Below, piece after piece: positions 26,816 to 34,660 of a stretch of DNA of 64,000 bases; within the stretch, counting starts at the first letter, position 1; each line of letters opens with the position of its first letter. Under the pieces are notes generated by a model. The model was not told where the DNA came from and did not search any database. It saw only the letters and a list, made by a program, of their open reading frames with translations. Position numbers and translations under genes: made by a program. This DNA is from Methanofastidiosum sp. (lineage in GTDB: Archaea; Methanobacteriota_B; Thermococci; Methanofastidiosales; Methanofastidiosaceae): the NCBI GenBank assembly GCA_035362715.1, contig DAOSDU010000001.1:176222-240221 (forward strand), read 5' to 3'.

Positions 26816-27322
26816 TTATTTTTCTTTGCCAATGCCAAGTATCTTCATGAATTGTTGCATTGGATATGATTTTGGAATTACTGTGACTGTGGCTGTGACA
26901 GTATATTCATCTTCACCGGTATAACGTTTCATATTTAATGTACCCGGACTAATTGCTTTATACGTTCCCTGAATCCAAAAGTCACATGGCCCCTCTGGAG
27001 GATTATCTTCACTCAGTACATTGCCTTCTTCATCAACGTAATTAAGATCAATCAGTTCAACAGCCCCCAATGAAAGGGGAAATGTACCATCCCAATTATC
27101 CCAAGCTTCAAAATCTTCAACTATTAAAATTCCTTTATCAGGGACGAATATACATAATCCCCATATTGAAGCTGTGAATGTTTCTCCAACGTGGACTGTA
27201 GTTTTGCTAAACTTGTAGTAGTTTTCCTCACAATCGCATTCAACATCAGCCATCGTTTGAGCAACACCAAAAACACTTGCTATAAAGAGCAAGGATATTA
27301 AGATTGCAAATATTTTTTTCAT
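26816..27322 (-). CDS. Small secreted beta-protein with C-terminal MKIL peptide (paralogue 1)
   Basis: The start is the ATG at 27322, preceded by GGTGATAATC; the product has 168 residues with a signal peptide to about residue 24. The mature start CDCEENYYKFSKTTVHVGETFTASIWGLC and later TYKAISPGTLNMKRY match the neighbour at 27413 and the gene at 52880. The pattern (VGxTFT, then a strand ending GT) resembles chagasin-like I42 inhibitor or related Ig-like folds, a tentative reading. The protein ends SYPMQQFMKILGIGKEK, the shared C-terminal peptide. Confidence 0.65.
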   Translation of the reverse strand: MKKIFAILISLLFIASVFGVAQTMADVECDCEENYYKFSKTTVHVGETFTASIWGLCIFVPDKGILIVEDFEAWDNWDGTFPLSLGAVELIDLNYVDEEGNVLSEDNPPEGPCDFWIQGTYKAISPGTLNMKRYTGEDEYTVTATVTVIPKSYPMQQFMKILGIGKEK

Positions 27323-27412
27323 GATTATCACCATAGTTAACTAATAAAGAATATGATTATTTATAACTATTTGCATTTAAATTAGAATTGTAAGAAATAA
27401 AATAAAAGATAT

Positions 27413-27808
27413 TTATTTTTCTTTGCCAAATCCTAGTATTTTCATGAAGGAAAAAATCGGGTATTCTTTTGGAATTATTGTAACTATATGAACATCACTA
27501 CAATCTTCACTTGTGTATGTTATAGTTCCAGGCTTCAATGCTCTAAAAGTAACAGTTTTCCAAATGCCCTCTTCACTTCCACTTACGAATTGCAGCATCT
27601 CTCCAAGTGTTCCTGGATATGGTTGTTCGTCGTATATACAATATCCACGTTTAGTTATTGTAAATGTGTCCCCTACCTGTACAGTAGTCTGACTCAGGAA
27701 AAAGTTCACTTGACTACAGTCGCACCCCCCGCCTGCCGTTACAGAAGCTACTCCAATCACACTTCCTATTAATAACAATCCTGCCAATATAGCAAATATT
27801 TTTTTCAT
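27413..27808 (-). CDS. Small secreted beta-protein with C-terminal MKIL peptide (paralogue 2)
   Basis: This 131-residue protein starts at the ATG at 27808 after GTGATAACT. The signal peptide is followed by a CDC motif, TTVQVGDTFTITKRGYC and TVTFRALKPGTITYTSEDC, the same scaffold as the gene 90 bp downstream, so the two are a tandem duplication. The end EYPIFSFMKILGFGKEK is nearly identical to its neighbour even where the body differs. The four conserved Cys probably form disulfides. Confidence 0.65.
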   Translation of the reverse strand: MKKIFAILAGLLLIGSVIGVASVTAGGGCDCSQVNFFLSQTTVQVGDTFTITKRGYCIYDEQPYPGTLGEMLQFVSGSEEGIWKTVTFRALKPGTITYTSEDCSDVHIVTIIPKEYPIFSFMKILGFGKEK

Positions 27809-27901
27809 AGTTATCACTTTTAATTAGCATAATTTTTATCTATGTGTTTTTAAATATTTGGTATCTCTTTTAGAAATAGATAAATGAAAATAAATAAAAT
27901 T

Positions 27902-29062
27902 TTAAGGTACAACAAGATCTATTTGTATTGTGTCAAATGTACCGTTTGGTGATAATGCCAACATTGTCACTTTGTAAGTGCCAGAAGATACGTTTGGCCC
28001 AACTGTGAATATTGCTTCATAATCGGCTGCATTGTGGGCTTTAATAATCTGGCTCTTTGGCGTTACATCAACTGTAACACCTGCTGGAAGTCCAACAAAT
28101 TGCAGCATAGCATTTCTTTGGGTAAAGAATCCCCTGTTTTCTATCTGGATTGTAGTCTTCTGAGTTCCTGGGACCACGTTAAAGGCAGACACTACCTTAC
28201 CATCCTTAATTATTGCAGATCCACCTGTTATAGAAAATCCTTCTATATCGACTTTTGGGTAGATAATAGCCGCAGGCATAGATTTTTGTCTGCACTCATA
28301 GCAGCATTCTCTATCTAAAGTAATTCCAAATCCCTCTTCATCGAAATTCCCATCTGCAGTTATAGTTATGCTTGAGGGTAGGCCAGCTATACTATTATAT
28401 GATCCGTCCGCTTGATCGTAGAAATATACCCGAATATAATGCCCAAAATTATCTGATGAGGGAATAAAAGTTGAAAATGGAACTCCGTTGACATATATTG
28501 TCCCTGAGCCCGAATAATATACCTTAAGATTATAATTTTCGTCCACTATTTGGCAAGTATAATTGTTTGGGATTGTGCAACCAACAGATATCTCAGGGTT
28601 ACAATCGCCCTCTGAAGGACAATTTCTTACATCTACGCACCCTATGAAGCCAGAAAAGAGATATGCTGCAAGACCAGCTGAGCTGCACCTTGAAACGGGA
28701 ATTGGTTGTTCAAGTGTTATCGGTTTAGGAGAGAATTCGATGCATTCTTCTTTACACATATCTTCAGAACTATAAGGTGACTTTTTATATAAGTTACAAC
28801 TTTCAATACAATTTTCCTCACAATCTCCTTGACAATCCTCACAGTCGTCTTGGCAGTAAGCCTCACACCCCTGCCTTTGCATAGTTTGTAATTCACTAGA
28901 ACATTCGTCATAACATTCTTGATTTACAACAGATTCTCCATAAATAATAAATTCCGTTTTACATCCTTCTAGATGGTCATCATATATAAATACTCGAGAG
29001 CATCCTGCAAATAATGAAATTAAAATAATTCCAGATAACATCAATACTATTTGTTTTTTCAT
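27902..29062 (-). CDS. Cys-rich lipoprotein with beta-sandwich C-terminus
   Basis: This 386-residue protein has a lipobox-like LISLFAGCS near residue 21, so it is probably an archaeal lipoprotein. Residues 50-110 hold a dense Cys segment (CYDEC, CEAYCQDDCEDCQGDCEENC, CNLY, CKEEC) suited to disulfides or metal. The C-terminal 100 residues (TTIQIENRGFFTQRNAMLQFVGLPAGV ... SGTYKVTMLALSPNG) look like a NEW3/CARDB-type beta-sandwich. It has no MKIL tail. It is the first of the small secreted genes read leftward from 29 kb. Confidence 0.65.
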   Translation of the reverse strand: MKKQIVLMLSGIILISLFAGCSRVFIYDDHLEGCKTEFIIYGESVVNQECYDECSSELQTMQRQGCEAYCQDDCEDCQGDCEENCIESCNLYKKSPYSSEDMCKEECIEFSPKPITLEQPIPVSRCSSAGLAAYLFSGFIGCVDVRNCPSEGDCNPEISVGCTIPNNYTCQIVDENYNLKVYYSGSGTIYVNGVPFSTFIPSSDNFGHYIRVYFYDQADGSYNSIAGLPSSITITADGNFDEEGFGITLDRECCYECRQKSMPAAIIYPKVDIEGFSITGGSAIIKDGKVVSAFNVVPGTQKTTIQIENRGFFTQRNAMLQFVGLPAGVTVDVTPKSQIIKAHNAADYEAIFTVGPNVSSGTYKVTMLALSPNGTFDTIQIDLVVP

Positions 29063-29154
29063 AATACCACAACTAATGCTTGCAAATAATAATATCCATT
29101 AATATTTAAAGATGCCGATAACAATTGTTTAATAATAAAAAATTAGGAAATAAT

Positions 29155-29229
29155 TTAATTCCTAAAGCTTGTGACTGATGCCGGGATCCTGCCGCCCCTT
29201 TTCAAATTGGAGAGATCAACCTTCTTTAA
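29155..29229 (-). pseudogene. Duplicate 3'-end fragment of the UPF0210 gene
   Basis: In one frame the minus strand encodes KVDLSNLKRGGRIPASVTSFRN followed by TAA, which repeats the last residues of the UPF0210 protein ending at 30576 (DCSKFVKRGGRIPASVTSFRN). Bases 29174-29196 are identical to 30595-30617. No more of the gene is present upstream, so this is a fragment bracketing the DUF4143 ATPase gene. Confidence 0.85.
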
Positions 29230-29234
29230 TCACT

Positions 29235-30506
29235 TTATGTGTAATCTGCCACTTCAATAATCCACCTATAAGCAGGTATAACTTTGATTCTTTTATCTTC
29301 AATTTTTATATCTTCAGTCTGCTCAAAAGTTATAATTAATCCTTCCTTTAGTTTTAGGGCATTCATCGCATCAATCAATCCGTTTATCTCCCGCTCTCTG
29401 TTAGATTCATCCAGTATATAAGACACCTGTATTGCTTTTGTTATTATATTTCCTTCTTTTACTAAAAAATCGCATTCATTCTTATTTGAGTAATAATAGA
29501 TCTCCTTATTTTGCCTTTTTAATTCAATGAATATCAGGTTCTCTAAGTTCCTACCTTTGTTTGGTGTAAATGTTAGACCTGATACCTTGTTGAACGCTTG
29601 ATCAACAAGATATATCTTCCTAGGAGAGTTAAGCTGCTGTCTCAATGAATGAGAGAATTTTAACACTTCAAAGAATAGGTAAGAGTTCCCAAGATAGGAG
29701 ATATATTCCTTCACGGTTATGGCATTTCCAAGGCCGAGTGTTTTCTTAAGAGAGTTGTATGTAAACTTGCATGAAGCGTTTGTCGCAAGCATGCTCACAA
29801 GCTCCTTCAATATTTTCTCTTTCTTTATAGAGTACCTGACTATTATATCCTTGTACAGTATGTTCTCATATACTGTTTTTAAGTAATCCTCATCTTGATT
29901 TTTTAGGTACTCTGGGAATCCCCCTGAGACAAGGTATTCTTCAAAGAGATTTTGGAGATTAATCTTTTTTTCAGATAAGTAAAAATCATCTTTCTTGACG
30001 GCCATATTTTTAAATAAGAGGAATTCATTGAATGAGAAAGGATAGACTTCAAACACCTTGTATCTCCCGGTGAGCCTTGTGCCAAACTCTTTACTGAGAA
30101 GCGAAGCATTTGATCCAGTGAGTATTATTTTTTTGTCTTCGTCCTGCAATCTTCTAACAAAAGTTTCAAATTTCTCAACATTCTGAATCTCATCAAAGAA
30201 GTAGATTTTTGATTGGCCGTAAGCTTCTATCAAGACTTCATTTAGAGTTTCAAATTCTTTAGCATTAAAGTCTATTAGCCTTTCATCTTCAAAATTTAGA
30301 TAGCACCATCCTGATGTATTCTGCATGAGCTGCTTTAATAAAGTGGATTTACCGCATCGCCTGATGCCAGTTAGGATAATTATCCTTTCATCATCAAAGA
30401 AATCCAATATTTTGTCTAATAGCTCCCTTCTTACGGTTTCTTTCTGGATGTTTAGTTCATTCTTTTGATTTATTACTACCTGTCTTAATATCTCCTTGGT
30501 AGTCAT
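29235..30506 (-). CDS. DUF4143-type AAA ATPase (mobile accessory ATPase)
   Basis: Starting at the ATG at 30506 gives 423 residues; the longer frame would begin inside operator sequence. Walker A is LTGIRRCGKSTLLKQL, Walker B IYFFDEIQNVEKFE, and the arginine-sensor region is IILTGSNASLLSKEFGTRLTGRY. The C-terminal half (NLENLIFIELKRQNKEIYYYSNKNECDFLVKEG) is the DUF4143 nuclease-like domain with D and E-x-K-like residues. Such proteins are abundant, patchily distributed and of unsettled function. The gene is enclosed by a duplicated 75-bp piece of the UPF0210 gene, and its promoter carries two palindromes, pointing to a self-regulated inserted cassette. Confidence 0.85.
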   Translation of the reverse strand: MTTKEILRQVVINQKNELNIQKETVRRELLDKILDFFDDERIIILTGIRRCGKSTLLKQLMQNTSGWCYLNFEDERLIDFNAKEFETLNEVLIEAYGQSKIYFFDEIQNVEKFETFVRRLQDEDKKIILTGSNASLLSKEFGTRLTGRYKVFEVYPFSFNEFLLFKNMAVKKDDFYLSEKKINLQNLFEEYLVSGGFPEYLKNQDEDYLKTVYENILYKDIIVRYSIKKEKILKELVSMLATNASCKFTYNSLKKTLGLGNAITVKEYISYLGNSYLFFEVLKFSHSLRQQLNSPRKIYLVDQAFNKVSGLTFTPNKGRNLENLIFIELKRQNKEIYYYSNKNECDFLVKEGNIITKAIQVSYILDESNREREINGLIDAMNALKLKEGLIITFEQTEDIKIEDKRIKVIPAYRWIIEVADYT

Positions 30507-30523
30507 ACTCATTGATAATGAGT
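30507..30523. promoter_or_regulatory. Operator palindrome 1 of the DUF4143 gene
   Basis: ACTCATT-GAT-AATGAGT is a perfect inverted repeat with 7-bp arms, lying between the TATA box (30525-30536, minus strand) and the ATG, overlapping the predicted transcript start. Confidence 0.6.
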
Positions 30524-30539
30524 ACTTATATATAAATTT

Positions 30540-30556
30540 ACTCATTGGTAATGAGT
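30540..30556. promoter_or_regulatory. Operator palindrome 2 of the DUF4143 gene
   Basis: ACTCATT-GGT-AATGAGT has the same arms as palindrome 1 and lies just upstream of the TATA box. Centres are 33 bp apart, about three helical turns, so two dimers could bind the same face and cover the promoter. Confidence 0.6.
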
Positions 30557-30572
30557 ATTTTAAAATAAAAAT

Positions 30573-30648
30573 AAATTAATTCCTGAAGCTTGTAACTGAT
30601 GCCGGGATCCTGCCGCCACGTTTCACAAACTTAGAGCAGTCAATTTTT
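30573..30648. repeat. Direct repeat, original copy (UPF0210 3' end)
   Basis: This segment is about 80% identical to 29152-29227, with a 23-bp identical core at 30595-30617. Together the copies bracket the DUF4143 gene, as an attachment-site duplication would. Confidence 0.8.
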
Positions 30649-31928
30649 TTAACTGGCATGACTGACCCTTCGCCCAACAAGCCTCCGAAGTGGACATAGT
30701 CCCCTTCTTTTTTACCTTTGATTGGGACAAGCCTTGCGCCCACTGTTTTATTATTGTAAACACCTATTGCCATCTGATCTGCTATAATCCCTGCGATAAT
30801 TTCTGCTGGAGTATCCCCTGGAATTGGGACCATGTCTAGTCCTACAGAGCAGACTGAGGTCATGGCTTCAAGCTTTTCTATATTGATGTACCCTGCCTTT
30901 GCAACTTCTATCATGCCTCTATCCTCAGATACTGGAATAAATGCACCGCTATATCCCCCAATACGGGAGCTTGCCATAATGCCTCCTTTTTTAACAGCGT
31001 CTGTTAGAAGTGCTAAAGCGCATGTGGAACCGGGCCCACCGCAGTGCTCTATCCCCATATCCTCGATAATCTTTGCAACGCTATCCCCTACCGCAGGAGT
31101 TGGTGCGAGGGACAGATCTATTGAACCAAAGTCGACCTTCATTCTTTTGGCGACTTCTTCTCCAATCAATTCCCCGGCCCTAACTATCTTAAATGATACC
31201 CTTTTTATTGTATCGCAGAGCTCCATGAAGTTCCCATCGGTCTTTTCTACCGCTGCCCTTACTACCCCAGGGCCGCTTATGCCCACATTGATTGATGCGT
31301 CAGAGTTTCCAATGCCATGAAATGCACCAGGCATAAATGGTATATCTTCAGGCGCGTTTGCTAGTACGACTAGCCTTGCGCAGCCAGTATCGGATACCTC
31401 AGAAGTCTTTTTGATTATGCGACCCATCCTGAGTATTTCATCCATGTTGATTCCATCCCTAGTTGATGCGACAACAACAGATGAGCATAGCCTTTCTGTG
31501 GCCTCCATAGCTTCGGGGATTGATTCGATTAGCATGTTGTCACCTAATGATGCTGCACGATGAACTAAAGCAGTATATCCACCAATAAAATTAATTCCCA
31601 GATCTTCAGCCGCCTCGTCAAGAGTTGTGGCGATCTTTACTGCAGCTTTTTTCGAGGGCATGCCAAGCGCATTTATCAAGAGCGATATAGGGGTCACAGC
31701 TATCCTTTTGTTCACTATGGGGATGCCAAAATCCTCCTGCACGCCGTTTACGATCTCGACAAAGTCACCAGCTTTATCTTCTAGCTTTTCAGCTATTCTC
31801 TCACAAGTATGCCCCACATCATTTTTAGCGCAGTCTAGGAGATTAATACCAAGGGTAACAGTCCTGATGTCAAGCTGCTCAACCTTAACCATCTTGATAG
31901 TTTCAAGAATCTCATCTGATGTTACCAT
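30576..31928 (-). CDS. UPF0210/DUF711 (PFL-fold-like) protein
   Basis: Starting at the ATG at 31928 gives 450 residues with the family start MVTSDEILETIKMV, then DIRTVTLGINLLDC, FIGGYTALVHRA, ADVD-free AFHGIGNSDASINVGISGPGVVR, GGPGSTCALALLTDAVKKGG and RIGGYSGAFIPVSED. UPF0210 proteins are widespread in archaea and bacteria, always near an ACT-domain UPF0237 protein as here; the biochemical role is unsettled. The 3' end is duplicated 1.4 kb downstream. The TTG at 31937 overlapping the ACT gene is a less likely start. Confidence 0.9.
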   Translation of the reverse strand: MVTSDEILETIKMVKVEQLDIRTVTLGINLLDCAKNDVGHTCERIAEKLEDKAGDFVEIVNGVQEDFGIPIVNKRIAVTPISLLINALGMPSKKAAVKIATTLDEAAEDLGINFIGGYTALVHRAASLGDNMLIESIPEAMEATERLCSSVVVASTRDGINMDEILRMGRIIKKTSEVSDTGCARLVVLANAPEDIPFMPGAFHGIGNSDASINVGISGPGVVRAAVEKTDGNFMELCDTIKRVSFKIVRAGELIGEEVAKRMKVDFGSIDLSLAPTPAVGDSVAKIIEDMGIEHCGGPGSTCALALLTDAVKKGGIMASSRIGGYSGAFIPVSEDRGMIEVAKAGYINIEKLEAMTSVCSVGLDMVPIPGDTPAEIIAGIIADQMAIGVYNNKTVGARLVPIKGKKEGDYVHFGGLLGEGSVMPVKKIDCSKFVKRGGRIPASVTSFRN

Positions 31929-31933
31929 ACGCT

Positions 31934-32221
31934 TCAAACCCTGTGCATCCTATCAAAGATTTCTTTCCGCTGTATAAGAAGATTAATATTAAGCTTTACA
32001 CCTTCAGCTTCAAGGTCATGTTTTATCTTCTTAAAATCATAACCTGATGTTTTGATATCGGCTATGGCTATCATTGAGAATACGCCGTCAAGAACAGTCT
32101 GGCTGAGCTCTAATATATTGACGTTTAGGTCAGCCAACACCCTTGTGACGCCTGCCACTATACCTGGTCTATCAGCTGATAATACAGTTATAACAATCTT
32201 TTCACCAATTGGGTCTGCCAT
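31934..32221 (-). CDS. ACT-domain protein, UPF0237
   Basis: This 95-residue ACT domain (EKIVITVLSADRPGIVAGVTRVLADLNVNILELSQTVLDGVFSM) has the ligand-loop DRPGIVAGV of amino-acid-binding ACT folds. It is the usual partner of UPF0210, whose start it overlaps. It probably binds an amino acid as a small-molecule sensor for the UPF0210 protein; the ligand is unknown. Confidence 0.92.
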   Translation of the reverse strand: MADPIGEKIVITVLSADRPGIVAGVTRVLADLNVNILELSQTVLDGVFSMIAIADIKTSGYDFKKIKHDLEAEGVKLNINLLIQRKEIFDRMHRV

Positions 32222-32288
32222 GTCTAGAAAGATGCGTTTTATCTTAAAAAGTTAGTGGAAAAAAGAGATTAAAATAAATTAAAAATAT

Positions 32289-33494
32289 TTATTCTTCATC
32301 TTTGTTCTTCTCTAGTATCTTCATTATCCTGTCGATTGGAAGGGATTTTGGGGCCAAGGGTATTGCTCTGTGAAGATTAAAATTGTTCTGCCCGAACTTA
32401 GGCCAGTTTGAGTTTGCATACGCCTTCATTGAGTTTAGATAAGACGCGTATGTCCAACTTGAGCTACTCTGAAATGCGTAGAGATAATAGTCGTTAGTGC
32501 CGACATAGATTGTGCCATCGGGGCCGATTGCGGGGGAAGAATAGACATTATAGTATGTATAGTGTTTCCACTTTTCTGTTCCATTTGGATTTATGGCGTA
32601 GAAATAATTGTCACTACTGCCGACATAGATTGTGCCATCAGGGCCTATTGCAGGAGAGGATCTGATATCTTTATCTGCTTCGAAATACCACTTCTCTGTT
32701 CCATTTGGATTTATGGCGTAGAGGTAATCATTGTTACTGCCGACATAGATTGTGCCATCAGGACCGATTGCGGGGGATGATTCAACATCACCATCGGCAT
32801 CAAATTCCCACTTTAGTGATCCGTTGGGGTTTATGGCGTAAACATACCCATCAAGGCTACCGACATATATTGTGCCGTCCGCTCCGATTGCGGGGGATGA
32901 AACGATATCATAACCAGTTTCGAATTCCCACTTTAGTGATCCGTTGGGGTTTATGGCGTAAAGATAGTTATCCCAACTTCCGACATAAATTGTGCCGTCA
33001 GCTCCGATTGCGGGGGATGATGTGACACCATCATCAGTTTCGAATTCCCACTTTAGTGATCCGTTGGGGTTTATGGCGTAAACATACCCATCAAGGCTAC
33101 CGACATATATTGTGCCGTCAGCTCCGATTGCGGGGGATGACCTGACACCACTGCCAGTTTCTAATTCCCACTTTGGTGATCCGTTGGGGTTTATGGCGTA
33201 GAGGAAATTATCGTTACTGCCTACATAGATTGTGCCATCAGGACCTATTGAAGGGGATGAGTGGACGCCTGCGCCAGTTTCAAATTCCCACTTTAGTGAT
33301 CCGTTGGGGTTTATGGCGTAAATATAAGTGTCACCGCTCCCTACATATATAGTGCCGTCAGCTGCAATGGCGGGAGATGATCTGACAATTCCGTTAGTTT
33401 CGAAGTCCCACTTTACATCACCGTCTGCTGCATAGACAGAGCATAAAGATATTAAGAATATACTAATTATTAAAATAGCTATTATTTTTTTCAT
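32289..33494 (-). CDS. Secreted eight-bladed PQQ-like beta-propeller with C-terminal MKIL peptide
   Basis: The ATG at 33494 follows GGTGAGAAAT and gives 401 residues: a signal peptide (about 1-23) and eight 40-residue repeats of the pattern KWEFET-x-SSPAIGADGTIYVGS-x-YAINPNG, i.e. BamB/PQQ-like blades. Pyrroloquinoline-binding residues cannot be claimed; such archaeal proteins are normally structural or adhesive. After the last blade and a short linker the protein ends SLPIDRIMKILEKNKDEE. DNA-level repeat identity is very high, so copies were homogenised recently. Confidence 0.9.
   Translation of the reverse strand: MKKIIAILIISIFLISLCSVYAADGDVKWDFETNGIVRSSPAIAADGTIYVGSGDTYIYAINPNGSLKWEFETGAGVHSSPSIGPDGTIYVGSNDNFLYAINPNGSPKWELETGSGVRSSPAIGADGTIYVGSLDGYVYAINPNGSLKWEFETDDGVTSSPAIGADGTIYVGSWDNYLYAINPNGSLKWEFETGYDIVSSPAIGADGTIYVGSLDGYVYAINPNGSLKWEFDADGDVESSPAIGPDGTIYVGSNNDYLYAINPNGTEKWYFEADKDIRSSPAIGPDGTIYVGSSDNYFYAINPNGTEKWKHYTYYNVYSSPAIGPDGTIYVGTNDYYLYAFQSSSSWTYASYLNSMKAYANSNWPKFGQNNFNLHRAIPLAPKSLPIDRIMKILEKNKDEE
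32530..33410. repeat. Tandem 120-bp coding repeats of the beta-propeller gene
   Basis: The string ccgttggggtttatggcgta recurs at 32821, 32941, 33061, 33181 and 33301, exactly 120 bp apart, and diverged copies continue to the left. They encode propeller blades and are not an intergenic or CRISPR-type array. Confidence 0.95.
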
Positions 33495-33533
33495 ATTTCT
33501 CACCATTAAGTTAAAAATAAAAGAAATTAATAC

Positions 33534-33570
33534 TATTTAAGCTTTTGGGTATTGCTTTTCAATTGTGAAA
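33534..33570 (-). promoter_or_regulatory. Promoter element of the propeller gene (diverged copy)
   Basis: Plus-strand sequence TATTTAAGCTTTTGGGTATTG, followed by TTTTCAATTGTGAAAA, matches the better conserved copies at 34591 and 36124. On the minus strand AAGCTTAAATA is the likely BRE/TATA. Confidence 0.45.
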
Positions 33571-33597
33571 ATAGATAATATAAAATTAGAGAAAAAA

Positions 33598-34551
33598 TTA
33601 TTCTTGATTGCCTTTGAGTATCTCAAGGATTTTTGCCATTGGTAGACTTGATGGTGGGCCTCTGTTGGAAGCGTAGTGGAATCCCATATCAACTATTCCA
33701 GTGTCCCATCTGCCATCTGTTCTTGTTGTAAATCCTTCATATAGTCCAAGTGCTGCTGATGACTCGGAGCCTTTGTCAACGCATGGACTACTTGTTGAAA
33801 GGTAGAAAGTATCTATGCCATCGACAAACTTTGGATCAACTGAAATACAGTTACTAAAATTAACGCCGCCATCGTCATACCAATCATCGTAGGCATTGCC
33901 CCATGAATTACTGTTATATACGTATATCCCCGTAGAATCGATATTGAATCCATAGCCACCATTTTTTGCGAATATGCAGTTATAGACTTTACAATAGTCC
34001 TCTACTTCAATTCCATCACTCCCATTGAATGCAGAAGTACAGTTTATAGCTTCGCAGTACTGATTGATAGAAATCCCACGATAGCTATTACCATATGCAA
34101 GACAGTTTTTGACTGTTGAATAATGGGCGATATATATCCCAGTACCATTGCCATGAACAATACAGTTTTCAATTAAGGAATAATCAGACGCCACTCTAAT
34201 GCCTGTATAAGGAGCATTTCTAACTGTGACATTTTTTATGGTAAAATAATTTTGAGTGCAAAGGAAGCCGTCTCCACCAGAAGATGTTGCATCAATTATG
34301 GTATTATGAGGGCTATCTCCAATTACAGTAATATTGCTATAATTCATAATATCAATAGGGTCTAAGATGTAGTAAGTTCCGGCGTGGACATAAATCGTTG
34401 ATCCACTAGGTGCATTTTGAATTGTGTCATGAAGGACCTGCCACCCATCACTTTCATAAACATGATAAGTCGCCGCAGAAACTGGGCTTATTAAAATAAA
34501 AACACTTGCAAAAAGCAAGGCCGTTATTATTATAGTATTTATTTTTTTCAT
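33598..34551 (-). CDS. Secreted right-handed beta-helix protein with C-terminal MKIL-like peptide
   Basis: This 317-residue protein has a signal peptide (about 1-26) and a NosD/pectate-lyase-like parallel beta-helix: GSTIYVHAGTYYI, NYSNITVIGDSPHNTIIDATSSGG, FTIKNVTVRNAPYTGIRVASDYSLIENCIVHGNGTGIYIA and further LI-x-NC-x-G turns. Such domains bind or cleave polysaccharide or act as surface scaffolds; catalytic residues are not evident. It ends SLPMAKILEILKGNQE, a variant of the shared peptide. GGTG precedes the ATG. Confidence 0.85.
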   Translation of the reverse strand: MKKINTIIITALLFASVFILISPVSAATYHVYESDGWQVLHDTIQNAPSGSTIYVHAGTYYILDPIDIMNYSNITVIGDSPHNTIIDATSSGGDGFLCTQNYFTIKNVTVRNAPYTGIRVASDYSLIENCIVHGNGTGIYIAHYSTVKNCLAYGNSYRGISINQYCEAINCTSAFNGSDGIEVEDYCKVYNCIFAKNGGYGFNIDSTGIYVYNSNSWGNAYDDWYDDGGVNFSNCISVDPKFVDGIDTFYLSTSSPCVDKGSESSAALGLYEGFTTRTDGRWDTGIVDMGFHYASNRGPPSSLPMAKILEILKGNQE

Positions 34552-34590
34552 AAAAAATCACCATTATGTTAAAAATAAAAGAAAGTATTA

Positions 34591-34630
34591 ATATTTAAAT
34601 TTTTGGGATTTGATTTTCAAAATATTTAAG
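34591..34630 (-). promoter_or_regulatory. Shared promoter element, copy upstream of the beta-helix gene
   Basis: The plus strand contains TTTGGGATTTGATTTTCAAA, identical to the copy at 36124-36163. On the minus strand an AATTTAAATAT TATA-like box follows a GAAAATCAAATCCC block. Confidence 0.55.
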
Positions 34631-34660
34631 AAGAAGAGAAAATAAATAAAATAAAAAGAT

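Noticed and set aside
32562..33025. Plus-strand open frames opposite the propeller gene
   Set aside because: They arise from the repeat's codon pattern, have no ribosome site and no family resemblance.
32530..33410. Regularly spaced repeats that could be taken for a CRISPR array
   Set aside because: The period is 120 bp, the spacers are themselves repeated and the whole stretch is a continuous coding frame for propeller blades.
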